From positions 9,052,001 through 9,116,000 of the forward strand of contig NZ_CP030073.1 of the NCBI RefSeq assembly GCF_003261055.1: a DNA stretch of 64,000 nucleotides, written 5' to 3'. A model generated the notes under the pieces. The model saw only the letters and a list, made by a program, of their open reading frames with translations, did no database searches and had not been told where the DNA came from. Each line of letters opens with the position of its first letter. The stretch's first letter is position 1. Source of the stretch: Streptomyces cadmiisoli (GTDB lineage Bacteria > Actinomycetota > Actinomycetes > Streptomycetales > Streptomycetaceae). The position numbers and the translations under genes were made by a program. Below, in pieces: positions 53,908-62,686 of the stretch.

Positions 53908-54660
53908 ATGGCAAGTGAGACGAGCCCGCAGAGGCCGAAGTACCAGCGGATTGCCGACGACCTGAAGACGGCGATCGAGTCCGGCCTCTACGGCCCCGGC
54001 GATCGACTGCCGGCTGAGAGCGTGCTCGCCGTCCGGTACGACGTCGCTGAGGTCACCGCCCACCAAGCACTCAAGATGTTGAGGATCGAGGGACTGGTGG
54101 AAACGGAGAAGGCGGCTGGTCCCCGAGTCATCGAGTTCCGCCCGATCCGGCGTCACGGCATTCAGCGGCTGGCATCTGAGCAGTGGGGTGCCGGCAAATC
54201 CATCTGGTCCGCCGACGAGGATCGGCCGGTCACCATTGACGTCCGCGTCGACACGGTGGCGGTCCCCGTACACATCGCCCGGTTGCTGGACGTGGACGAG
54301 AGCGCACTGGTCTGCGCTCGCTCCCGACGTTTCCTGCTGGGCGACAGGCCCGTCATGCTCGCGACCTCCTACCTGCCCCTTGGGCTGGTTGAAGGAACGG
54401 CGATCATGCGTTACGACACCGGGGACGGCGGCACGTACGCCCGGCTCGCTGAGATCGGTCACGCACCCACGCACTTCCGAGAGGAGATCCGGTGCCGACT
54501 GCCTGTAGCCGAAGAGGCCGAAGGTCTTGCCATGCCCTCGGAGCGCCCGGTCATGAAGTTGTGCCGCACGGCCTTCGACGCGGAACTTCGAGCGGTCGAA
54601 GTGAACGAGATGACCACGGACAGCGCGGCGTACGTGCTGGAGTACGCGTTTGATGCCTGA
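53908..54660 (+). CDS. GntR-family regulator, HutC (UTRA) type
   Basis: 250 residues from the ATG at 53908, right after GGGAGAGGC. The winged helix reads KYQRIADDLKTAIESGLYGP, GDRLPAESVLAVRYDVAEVT and AHQALKMLRIEGLVETEKAA. The effector domain has the UTRA pattern: DTVAVPVHIARLLDVDESAL-VCARSRRFLLGDRPVMLATS and TYARLAEIGHAPTHFREEIR. Effectors of this class are often sugars, amino acids or phosphonates. The neighbour gene at 55073 is in the same direction 412 bp later, so control of it is possible but not shown. Confidence 0.9.
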   Translation: MASETSPQRPKYQRIADDLKTAIESGLYGPGDRLPAESVLAVRYDVAEVTAHQALKMLRIEGLVETEKAAGPRVIEFRPIRRHGIQRLASEQWGAGKSIWSADEDRPVTIDVRVDTVAVPVHIARLLDVDESALVCARSRRFLLGDRPVMLATSYLPLGLVEGTAIMRYDTGDGGTYARLAEIGHAPTHFREEIRCRLPVAEEAEGLAMPSERPVMKLCRTAFDAELRAVEVNEMTTDSAAYVLEYAFDA

Positions 54661-55043
54661 GCATCCCGACTTGCGCACCTCAAGCCCCTTCATGACTGAT
54701 CTTCGTGTGCGGGCCACGACACTCGCCAGAGCCGAAACGCAACATCACAGCGCCTTGTCGAAGCTCGTGCACACCGGTATTGACGGGTTTTCAACATGTT
54801 GCACCCACCGACTTCGTAACCCTTCACTCGCCGTAGAAGGTCGCATCCGTTGTGCACCTCGCAATTGCTCCCCGTGCCGGTGGGAGTTGAGGCTCGGGGT
54901 GTGCGGGCTGTGCCGAGGTGTCGCAAGTCGGGTGAGAGCGGGGTTGCTGGTGCGGCTTCACCACGTGAACGCTGTCCGACCGACTCGGGCCGATGGTGAA
55001 CAAGCCTCCTTGCCTGTTGGGCGACGACCTGTAGACTCCAAAC

Positions 55044-55061
55044 TAATTGTCGCATCAACTA
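55044..55061 (+). promoter_or_regulatory. operator-like quasi-palindrome upstream of NmrA-like gene
   Basis: TAATTG-TCGCAT-CAACTA, arms matching in five of six positions, only 11 bp before the GTG at 55073, so a bound protein would block the promoter or translation start region. It overlaps TTGTCGCATCAA, a loose variant of the TTGA-N4-TCAA sites. Confidence 0.45.
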
Positions 55062-55072
55062 TCGGGGTTTGT

Positions 55073-56050
55073 GTGGAGAGCAAGAAGGTCATCGCTGTAG
55101 TCGGGGCGACGGGCAAGCAGGGCGGGGGATTGGTGGACGCAGTCCTCACTGATCCGGACAGCCCATTCGTGGTGCGAGCCCTGACGAGAGACGCGAGTTC
55201 GCGTGCTGCGAAGGAGATGGCGGCACGCGGCGTGGAAGTCGGCGAAGCCGATCTGGACAGCGAAATCAGCCTGGTTCAGGCTTTCGCGGGAGCACATGGC
55301 GTCTTCGTCGTGACAGATTTCTGGTCCCCGCTGACCCCCGAGCAGGAAGCGGTCAGGCCCCGCACGATCAGAGAGTTCGAGCAGGCGACCAATGCGGCGC
55401 GAGCGGCGAAGGCCGCCGGTGTCAGCCATGTGGTGTGGTCCACCCTGGAGGACACTCGACCCCATTTCGAGAGAACAGGTGACGCGGTTCCGCGGGTCAT
55501 GGGCGGATACACGGCGCCGCACTTCGATGTGAAGGCCAGTGCGGACGCGGTCTTCGCCGAACTGCAGGTGCCCACAACCTTCTTGCGCTTGCCATTCTTC
55601 TACGAGACGGTTTTCCTCGGTATGGGCCCCGTCCGCAATGAGCGTGGCGAGCTGATCCTCTCCATTCCCATCGCTGATCGCAAGATGACGGTGATCGGAG
55701 CACAGGACATAGGCCGAACGGTGCACCGCATCTTCAAGGCTGCCGATCACTGGATCGGTGAAACGGTGTCCATCGCGGCAGAACACGTAACCGGCGCAGA
55801 ACTCGCCGCGATGCTCTCGGCCGCCATCGGCGAGAAGGTCACCTACCAGCCCTTCAGTTGGCCCGAGTTCCGAGGCTTGGACGTCCCACATGCGATCGCT
55901 GTCTCCAACGGACTTCAGTTCCTCGCCGAGAGGTCGGAAGACACGGAGATCCGGGACATCGAACTGACCCACAACCTCAACCCCGAGCTGGAAAGTTACG
56001 AGGCGTGGATCGGGAGGCACGGGGCTGCCCTGCGCGCCCTCAACGCCTGA
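55073..56050 (+). CDS. NmrA-like NAD(P)-binding protein
   Basis: 325 residues from a GTG at 55073 (ESKKVIAVVGATGKQGGGLV). The GATGKQGGG loop is the NmrA form of the GxxGxxG nucleotide site. Further text VRALTRDASSRAAKEMAARG-VEVGEADLDSEISLVQAFAG, HGVFVVTDFWSPLTPEQEAV, VSHVVWSTLEDTRP and TFLRLPFFYETVFLGMGPVR fits NmrA/HSCARG redox sensors, which bind NADP(H) but often lack SDR catalytic residues. The SDR Tyr-Lys pair is not evident. It may sense redox state or act as a reductase. Confidence 0.88.
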   Translation: MESKKVIAVVGATGKQGGGLVDAVLTDPDSPFVVRALTRDASSRAAKEMAARGVEVGEADLDSEISLVQAFAGAHGVFVVTDFWSPLTPEQEAVRPRTIREFEQATNAARAAKAAGVSHVVWSTLEDTRPHFERTGDAVPRVMGGYTAPHFDVKASADAVFAELQVPTTFLRLPFFYETVFLGMGPVRNERGELILSIPIADRKMTVIGAQDIGRTVHRIFKAADHWIGETVSIAAEHVTGAELAAMLSAAIGEKVTYQPFSWPEFRGLDVPHAIAVSNGLQFLAERSEDTEIRDIELTHNLNPELESYEAWIGRHGAALRALNA

Positions 56051-56435
56051 TCACTGCACCTTGAGCGGGCAGCGGACCTGTCGCGGTCCAAGACTCTGCC
56101 CGTTCGGCCAGTACACGTGGGCGAGTTGAAGGCGCGGCCTGACCATCTGCCTGGCACGGGCCGGACCTCGGCGCCTCTGGGATGTCCGGCCACTCCGCTT
56201 TTGTCAGATCGGAGGCAACACCGGCGCGGCTCTGCTCGTCCACGCGTCGCCGAGCCTGCGAGTGCAAGCAGTCAAACGCCGGAGACGGCGCACAGCCGAG
56301 CTTGGCGGAGCCGCTGTCCGTCAGATCGCAGGCCGGGGCGAGACTGAATTCTCTCCCCGACCGTCCCCTTCTTGTCGGCCTGTCACGGCTCGGCAGGCCC
56401 CACCTGCCTGATCTTCTGCCTCCACCCCGCCCTTG
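56051..56435. other. gene-free stretch
   Basis: Between the convergent NmrA-like gene and the dead permease. No supportable gene. Confidence 0.4.
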
Positions 56436-58797
56436 CTATTCGGCGGTGCCCATCGCCGTGACCGGGCTGACGCGGGCCGCGCGGCGAGCGGGCAGCAGTC
56501 CGGCGAGCGCGGTGACGGCGAGCAGGCTCAGGAAGACCGTCAGCAGTTGCCGTAGGGCAGGAGCAGCGGTGCCCCGAAGTTGCCTGCGCGGATCGTAAGC
56601 CAGGCGTAGGGCACGCCGAGGGCCAGGCCGAGGGTGCCGCCCATGGCACCGTACAGGCCGGCTTCCATGCCGATCGCGAGGCGGAGTCCGCGCCGGCCGA
56701 GTCCCAGGGCGCGCAGCAGTCCGGATTCTCGGGTGCGTTCCAGCACGGTGAGTCCGGTCGTGGTGCCGACGCCGATGACGGCCATGAGCACCGTGAGCCC
56801 GAGCAGACCCAGTGACGTCGTGGCCCACAGCTTTAGGTGGCGGAGCTGTTGTCGCGCTCCTCGGCGAGGATGCTCAGGTCGGTACCACCGTTCGGGCCCG
56901 TGGTGCGCAGGATCGCCTTCTCCGCCGCGGTGCGCGCCGCCTGCCCGCCTTGGGCGGCGTTCGCCAGGACCCCGTTCCGCAGCCGTGAGGCGCCCATACG
57001 GTCCAGGTCGGCGGGCGCGACGATCACATCGGCGGTGAGCGGTGCGTCGCTGGGCAGCGTGGCGGCGACGGTCACACGGACAGTGCGCTTGCTCACCGAG
57101 GTGAGGGTGAGGCTGTCGCCCTCCGTCACGTCCAGCTCCTGGGCGACTCGGGCATTTGCGATCACCCGGCCCGGACCGAGATTGCTCAGGGTGCCGTCGG
57201 CCGGATACAGATGTCGTGAGGAGGGCAGAGCGGCCGGCTCCAGGTCGGTGGCGACGGCGTCGGTTCCGTCGATGGAGATCTCGGTCTTGCGGTAGGCGGT
57301 CGCGTGTGTCAGCTCGGGCAGGGCTTTGATCCGTTGTACGAACTCAGCGCTGAGGCCCCTGTCGTCGCCGCGCAGGTCGAAGTCCGCTGGTGCGTTGACG
57401 GCGAGGTGCCGGTCCGTGTGGCCCTGCAGGCTCGCGATGCCGACGAGGGTCCCGGAGACCAGGGCGACGCCGAGCGCCACGATGGTCGATACGGCGGCGG
57501 CGCGGCGGGGGGTGCCTCCGACGCCGCCGACGGCGAGTGTGCCCGTGGGCCCCCGCTGGCGCAGCGGCCATCCGACGGTGGCCAGCACCGGGCGGACAAG
57601 CAGCGGGCCGAGGGCGACCAGCGCGAGGAAGGCCATGGCGCCTGAGAGGACGGCGATGGTCATGCCCGCGGCCCGTGCGTAGTTCGTGTCGCCCGGTTCC
57701 GGCAGATTGCTGAAGACCACGCCGATCAGTCCGAGGGCGCCGGCGGCGAGGAACAGGCCGGTACCCAGGCGCGCGCGACCGATACCGCGTTCGCCCGCCA
57801 CCGTTCCGGCGCGGCGCAGAGCCAGCAGAGGGGACACCCCGGACGCCGACAGCGCGGGAGCGAGGACTGCGCCGACCGTCACCAGCACGGCCCCGAGCAC
57901 CACCGCCAGGGCCGCCGGAACGGGAACTCCCGGTATCGAGAGACTCTGTCCGGTGGTGTTCGCGATCGCCGGGACGGCATGTCCGGCGCCGAGTGCCAGT
58001 AGCACCCCGGCCGTCCCGGCTACCAGGCCCACCAGCGCTCCCTCGACGGCGAGGGCCCGCACGAGCTGGCCGCGGTGCGCGCCGATGGTGCGCAGAAGTG
58101 CCAGTTGGCGCAGCCGCTGCGCGAAGACGATCCGGAACGTGGACGTCGCCACGAGGGCTGCGGCGACCACGGCGGCGGCCAGGAATGCCGCGATGAGCTC
58201 GAAGAGGGCCTCGTACTGCGACGCCGCCGCCCGGGCTTCCTCGGCCCGCACGGTGTCGCCGGGGACGAAGGCGGCGACCTCCGGAAGGGCGGGTGAGCAC
58301 CGGACGCAGCCGTTGGGACAGAGCCGCCGCGGAGACTCCGGCTTCCGCGCGGATGTCGACCCGCGGATACCCCTTGGTGCGGTTCAGCTCGTTGAGGATC
58401 GCGGCGGGGGCGTAACCGATGGCCACCCGGTCGGAGTTGGCCTTCACCACCCCTGTGACGATCACAGGGGCCGTTCTTGTCTCCTGTGAGTCCTCTTCGC
58501 GTGGGAAGAGCAGGCCGATCCGGTCGCCGGGCTCGATGGCCAGGCGCTGCGAAGCCTGCTGGTTCACGGCCATCTTGCCGGGGCCGTCCGGATAGCTGCC
58601 CGCCACGACCTGTACCCGCGACAGCCGCCCGGAACCCGGGTCTCCTTGAAGCTGCAGATGACGCTGTGTGCCGGCGAGTGAGGCTTCCACCCCTTCCAGG
58701 GTACGGGGGGCCGCCTCCGCCACACCCGGCACCGCTCGGATGGCAGCGAGGTCCGTGTCGGTGATGGGATTGGTGTTCAGGTCCGAGGAGACCATCG
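56436..58797 (-). pseudogene. FtsX/MacB-type ABC permease, inactivated
   Basis: Continuous similarity in three frames. The first piece (about 58797-58290) reads SLAPGDAADAALTMVSSDLN, then VPGVAEAAPRTLEGVEASLA. After a frameshift the central piece has helices LIAAFLAAAVVAAALVATST, FAQRLRQLALLRTIGAHRGQ, GALVGLVAGTAGVLLALGAG and runs to a stop at 56833. The last part (GVGTTTGLTVLERTRESGLL, ALGLGRRGLRLAIGMEAGLY, then shifted LLTVFLSLLAVTALAGLLPA) is again frame-broken. It is a duplicated 8-10-helix permease whose 5' end is cut off by the IS3 sequence at 58798. No ATPase gene remains next to it. Confidence 0.8.
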
Positions 58798-59113
58798 TGA
58801 GCGCGGCATCCGCGGCGTCACCCGGCGCAAGAGACGTTCGCTGACCCGGCCGGATACGAAGGCGAAACCGGCCCCGGACCTGATCGGCCGCGACTTCCAC
58901 GCCGATCGGCCCGGGACCAGATTGGTCGGTGACATCACTTACCTGCCCATCGCAGAAGGCTGGCTCTACCTCGCCTGCTGGCTGGACCTGGCCAGCCGCG
59001 AGGTCGTCGGCTACGCCATGGCCGACCACCACCGCGCCGAGCTCGTCGTCGACGCACTCGACATGGCCCACGGCCGGGGCGGACTGGAGCCCGGCTGCAT
59101 AATCCACAGCGAT
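58798..59113 (+). pseudogene. IS3-family transposase OrfB, left part (interrupted)
   Basis: Text GIRGVTRRKRRSLTRPDTKA, PDLIGRDFHADRPGTRLVGD, ITYLPIAEGWLYLACWLDLA, SREVVGYAMADHHRAELVVD and GLEPGCIIHSD is the integrase core (rve) of IS3 OrfB up to the HSD motif. It stops exactly where the IS110 element begins and resumes at 60496. The element's own 5' part (OrfA) is missing. Confidence 0.8.
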
Positions 59114-59129
59114 AGTGAGTATGTGAAGT

Positions 59130-59330
59130 ACCGGGTGTCCCGGGCCTCTTGACCCGCACAGCGATGGACGCGCCAGGATGACGGTGCCGGGATGCTCTCG
59201 CGGCCTCCTGACCCGCACTCCGACCGACGGCGCTGTCCTTCCTCGGACTTGTCGGTGGCCCGGGAGCATCCCGGCGAGGCGCTCGCCTCGCCGACGGGAG
59301 TGACTTAAGGAGAGCCTGGCCAAGGTCCCA
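59130..59330 (+). ncRNA. candidate bridge RNA of the IS110 element
   Basis: IS110-group elements encode a bridge RNA in the non-coding 5' end. Here a 12-bp perfect stem (59186-59197 with 59264-59275) encloses an inner ACCGAC/GTCGGT stem (59223-59228 with 59251-59256), and a GGCGAGG/CCTCGCC hairpin follows at about 59274-59293. A 15-bp direct repeat (59145-59159 and 59204-59218, 14 identical) marks two similar loops. CACAGCGAT at 59157-59165 repeats the left flank of the insertion site (59105-59113), as a target guide should. Exact RNA ends are not known. Confidence 0.5.
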
Positions 59331-59402
59331 TCACTGTCTTGTCCGCCGCCTCGGTGAACGCGCGCCGACCCACCGCGCTCTTTCATCCGCGAGGAGGCCG
59401 AC

Positions 59403-60479
59403 ATGGCCAGCATCCCACCCGTCTCCCGCACCGTCATCGGCGGCGTGGACACCCACAAGGACCTGCACGTCGCCGCCGTGATCGACACCGACGACCACGT
59501 GCTGGGCACGGAAGCGTTCTCCACCACCCGCGCCGGTTACCGCGCGATGCTCCGATGGATGCGGACCTTCGGCGACGTGCGCCGCATCGGTATCGAGGGC
59601 ACTGGCTCCTACGGCGCCGGACTCCTGCGTCACCTGCAGCTGGCCGGCATCGAGATCCTCGAGGTCAACCGCCCAGATCGCTCCGACCGTCGTCGGCGAG
59701 GCAAGGACGACACCCTCGACGCCGAGAACGCCGCCCATGCCGCCCTGGCCGGCCACCGCACCATCACGCCCAAGACCCGCGACGGCATGGTCGAGTCCCT
59801 GCGCGTTCTGCGGGTCGCCCGCTCGACCGCGGTCAAGGCCCGCCGCGTCGCGCTGCAGATGCTCCGCTGCCAGATCATCTCCGCACCCGAAGAACTGCGT
59901 GACCAGGTACGCAACCTGACCCGGATGCAGCTGATCCGCACCTGTGCGGCCTGGCGGCCGGACGAGACCGCCTTCCGTGACCCCACCTCCGCCACCCGCA
60001 TCGCGATCAAGTCGCTGGCCCGCCGCTACCTCGAGCTCAACGACGAGGTCGCCGACCTCGACTCGATGATCGAGCCCCTGGTCCACGAGCTGGCCCCGAC
60101 GCTGCTGGAGCGGACCGGCTTCGGCATCGAGAACACCGCCCAACTGCTGGTTACCTGCGGCGACAACCCCGAACGCGTCACGGACGAGGCCCGTTTCGCG
60201 AAACTCTGCGGCGTCGCCCCACTGCCTGCCTCGTCCGGAAAGGTGCAACGGCACCGGCTCAACCGCGGTGGTGACCGCCAGGCCAACTCCGCCATCCACA
60301 TGGCTGTCGTCTGCCGCCTGCACTACGACGAGAACACAAAGAAGTACGTCGAACGCCGCACCAACGAGGGCAAGTCCAAGATGGAGATCATCCGCTGCCT
60401 CAAACGGTACGTCGCCCGGGAGGCGTACTACGCGATCAAGCAGGACAGCACCCCCAACAGGACCGTCCAGAGAGGTTGA
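59403..60479 (+). CDS. IS110-family transposase, intact
   Basis: 358 residues from the ATG at 59403, five nucleotides after GAGGAGG. The N-terminal RuvC-like DEDD domain shows TVIGGVDTHKDLHVAAVIDT (first Asp), RRIGIEGTGSYGAGLLRHLQ (Glu) and RGKDDTLDAENAAHAAL (two Asp). The C-terminal Transposase_20 domain shows RFAKLCGVAPLPASSGKVQR with the catalytic Ser and HRLNRGGDRQANSAIHMAVV. It recombines without free ends, guided by the element's RNA. No frame defect was seen. Confidence 0.92.
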   Translation: MASIPPVSRTVIGGVDTHKDLHVAAVIDTDDHVLGTEAFSTTRAGYRAMLRWMRTFGDVRRIGIEGTGSYGAGLLRHLQLAGIEILEVNRPDRSDRRRRGKDDTLDAENAAHAALAGHRTITPKTRDGMVESLRVLRVARSTAVKARRVALQMLRCQIISAPEELRDQVRNLTRMQLIRTCAAWRPDETAFRDPTSATRIAIKSLARRYLELNDEVADLDSMIEPLVHELAPTLLERTGFGIENTAQLLVTCGDNPERVTDEARFAKLCGVAPLPASSGKVQRHRLNRGGDRQANSAIHMAVVCRLHYDENTKKYVERRTNEGKSKMEIIRCLKRYVAREAYYAIKQDSTPNRTVQRG

Positions 60480-60495
60480 CATACAGGAGAGCGTC

Positions 60496-60792
60496 CGAGG
60501 CAGCGAATACACGTCTGCCCAGTTCCGGCACCGGATACGGGAGTTGGGGCTGCGGCAGAGCTGCGGACGCACCGGATCATGCTTCGACAACGCTGCCGCG
60601 GAGAGTTTCTGGGCCCTGCTCAAGGAGGAGATCGGCGCCCGTACCTGGTCCGACCGGGCCACCGTCCGGGCCGAGGTCTTCTCCTTCATCGAGACCTTCT
60701 ACAACCGCCGCCGCCTTCGCAAACACAAGGTCTTCGGCTACCTCAGGCCGTCCGAAACCCGGCTGCGGCATCAGCACACCCTCGCGGCATAA
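60496..60792 (+). pseudogene. IS3-family transposase OrfB, right part (interrupted)
   Basis: Resumes as RGSEYTSAQFRHRIRELGLR, QSCGRTGSCFDNAAAESFWA, LLKEEIGARTWSDRATVRAE and RRRLRKHKVFGYLRPSETRL, ending HTLAA-stop. With 58798-59113 it restores an unbroken OrfB integrase core, including the DDE-region Glu, so only the IS110 insertion and the lost 5' end inactivate it. Confidence 0.8.
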
Positions 60793-61030
60793 CAATCACG
60801 TGTCCGGGATCACGGGGAAACTTCACTTACGAGGTGCCTTGCTTCGTGGGACTGGTGTGGGCGTAGGAACTCCTATCATCCAAGGTCTCAGCAGGCATCT
60901 CTTCTCTTTCCGTCACCCACAGACCGAGCATCACGCGGCGGATCCAGGCTCATCTGTTGCCGCCGTTCGTCAAATGTGCGCAAGTCCGCCTCAACTGGAC
61001 CAATCGAGCGCTGGCCCCTATATTGGCGAA

Positions 61031-61432
61031 ATGCTTGAACTAGGAAACAGTGGAGTGAAGATAAGCGAACTCGCGTGCGTGAAGGCGCCCTTCATTCCTG
61101 AAGGCTCCGATGTCGTGACCGAGTTCCTGGAACTGCCGCCTGGTGATCAGGGGGCGGGTCCGCATCGTCACTCGGGCCCGGTATTCGGGTACGTCATCGA
61201 AGGGAAGATCCTCTTCGAGATTGAAGGAGAGGCTCCTTACTCGATCGAGGCGGGTCAGGCGTTCTGGGAGCCAGGCGGTGAGGTCGTGCACTATCGTGTC
61301 GCGAACCTGTTGTCGGACGCCTCGAGCAAGTTCGTTGTCGTAATGCTGTGTGCGCCTGACGTACCCAAGATCACTATGCTGACAGACGAAGAGATCGCCG
61401 AACGCGCCCACCTGCGGTTTTCGGCCGACTGA
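61031..61432 (+). CDS. cupin-domain protein
   Basis: 133 residues from the ATG at 61031 (MLELGNSGVKISELACVKAP). Cupin motif 1 GPHRHSGPVFGYVIEGKILF and motif 2 AGQAFWEPGGEVVHYRVANL are clear, with His-x-His and a later His. No signal sequence. Neither this ATG nor the in-frame ATG at 60974 has a good ribosome site; the shorter form matches where cupin homology begins. It lies between an IS3 end and an intact IS630. Function unknown. Confidence 0.78.
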   Translation: MLELGNSGVKISELACVKAPFIPEGSDVVTEFLELPPGDQGAGPHRHSGPVFGYVIEGKILFEIEGEAPYSIEAGQAFWEPGGEVVHYRVANLLSDASSKFVVVMLCAPDVPKITMLTDEEIAERAHLRFSAD

Positions 61433-61460
61433 TACAGGACCTGAATCGCGTTCATACCTA

Positions 61461-62632
61461 GTGTCTCGTGATCCTGTTCATGGAACCTGAGGCTTCTGTG
61501 ATCGTTGAGTCTGGTGTGCATCTCACCTCTGAACAGATGGCGGAACTGCGGGAGTTGGCCGGGTCGCGGGATGTTCCGGCCGATGTGGCGCTTCGCGCAA
61601 GGATCGTGCTGTGGTCCGGCGAAGGACGCCGACGCAAGGACATTGCCGAGCTCGCCGGTGTGGCGCCGCTGACGGTGGACCGCTGCAAGACCCGTTATGC
61701 CGAGCGGGGCCTTGCCGGTCTGGAGGAGAAGCGCCGCGGCGGGCCGCGTACCCAGGTGCCGCCGCAGGTGCGGGCCCGGTTGATCGCTTTGACGAGGATG
61801 TCGCCGCCGGCGGAATCCGGTCTGTCGCACTGGTCGACGCGGACGCTGGCCGACCATCTGAAGCGGCGGGAGGGCATCTCGGTGTCGTGGCATTACGTCG
61901 CCCGCGTCTGGCGTGAGGAGAATCTGAAGCCGCACCGCTCGGGCACCTTCAAGATCTCGAAAGACCCGGCGTTCGCGGAGAAGGTCGCCGATGTCGTCGG
62001 TCTGTACCTGGCCCCGCCCGGTGGCGCCGTGGTGCTGTCGGTCGACGAGAAGACGCAGGTGCAGGCCCTGGACCGGACCCAGCCGGTGCTGCCGGTGACT
62101 TTCGCGGCCACCGAGAAGCGCACTCACGACTATGTGCGGCACGGCACCACGAACCTGTTCGCCGCGCTGAACGTCGCGACCGGTGAAGTGCTGGGCGAGT
62201 GCAGGCCGAACCGGAGCGGCGCGACCTTCCTGGCGTTCCTGAAGAAGGCCGTCAAGCCGCATGCGGAGAAGGAAATCCATGTCGTCCTGGACAACCTCTC
62301 CACGCACACCACCCCGGACGTGAAGGCGTGGCTGGCGAAGAACCCGCACGTCCACTTTCATTTCACCCCCGTCGGCTCCTCGTGGTTGAACCAGATCGAG
62401 ATCTGGTTCGGGATCATCACCCGGCAGTCCATCCGCCGCGGCACGTTCGCAAGCGTCAATGTCCTGGTCAAACAGATCCGCGACTACGTCAACTCCTGGA
62501 ACGAGAACGCGAAACCCTTCACCTGGACCGCCACCACCGACGAGATCCTCGCCAAGGTCCGACTCGTCCAGACCAGCGTGAAGAAACTCGTCAATAACAA
62601 CGCGAAGTAACGCAATCAGGATCACGAGACAC
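61461..62632 (+). mobile_element. intact IS630-family element
   Basis: Ends GTGTCTCGTGATCCTG and its inverted copy at the right (62617-62632), flanked by TA on both sides (61459-61460, 62633-62634). 1172 bp, one uninterrupted transposase. It is inserted 27 bp after the cupin stop codon. It is a different IS630 lineage from the degenerate copy at 23921. Confidence 0.9.
61468..62610 (+). CDS. IS630-family transposase, intact
   Basis: 380 residues from a GTG at 61468 that overlaps the terminal repeat; the ATG at 61480 (EPEASVIVESGVHLTSEQMA) is an equally possible start. Helix-turn-helix RRRKDIAELAGVAPLTVDRC. DDE residues: VVLSVDEKTQVQALDRTQPV, EIHVVLDNLSTHTTPDVKAW and VGSSWLNQIEIWFGIITRQS. Full length and frame intact, so the element may be mobile. 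Confidence 0.92.
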   Translation: MILFMEPEASVIVESGVHLTSEQMAELRELAGSRDVPADVALRARIVLWSGEGRRRKDIAELAGVAPLTVDRCKTRYAERGLAGLEEKRRGGPRTQVPPQVRARLIALTRMSPPAESGLSHWSTRTLADHLKRREGISVSWHYVARVWREENLKPHRSGTFKISKDPAFAEKVADVVGLYLAPPGGAVVLSVDEKTQVQALDRTQPVLPVTFAATEKRTHDYVRHGTTNLFAALNVATGEVLGECRPNRSGATFLAFLKKAVKPHAEKEIHVVLDNLSTHTTPDVKAWLAKNPHVHFHFTPVGSSWLNQIEIWFGIITRQSIRRGTFASVNVLVKQIRDYVNSWNENAKPFTWTATTDEILAKVRLVQTSVKKLVNNNAK

Positions 62633-62645
62633 TAGCCTCGATCTT

Positions 62646-62684
62646 GCGTGAGGGTCCACCGACGGAGTCGGTGGACCCTCACGC
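62646..62684 (+). terminator. 18-bp perfect hairpin at the group II intron entry point
   Basis: GCGTGAGGGTCCACCGAC pairs with 62667-62684 across a 3-nt GGA loop. The intron begins two bases later (after TT). Group IIC introns insert just behind terminator hairpins, so this is both a terminator and the intron's likely target. Confidence 0.8.
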
Positions 62685-62686
62685 TT

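Larger units (their letters stand above)
59114..60495 (+). mobile_element. intact IS110-family element inserted in IS3 OrfB
   Basis: Boundaries are set by the broken host frame: host codons CAC AGC GAT end at 59113 and CGA GGC AGC resume at 60496, restoring HSD-RGSEYTS without gain or loss. No terminal inverted repeats or target duplication are seen, as usual for IS110. About 289 bp of structured non-coding DNA precede the transposase and only about 16 bp follow it, the layout of IS110-group (not IS1111-group) elements. Boundaries are accurate to a few bases. Confidence 0.8.
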
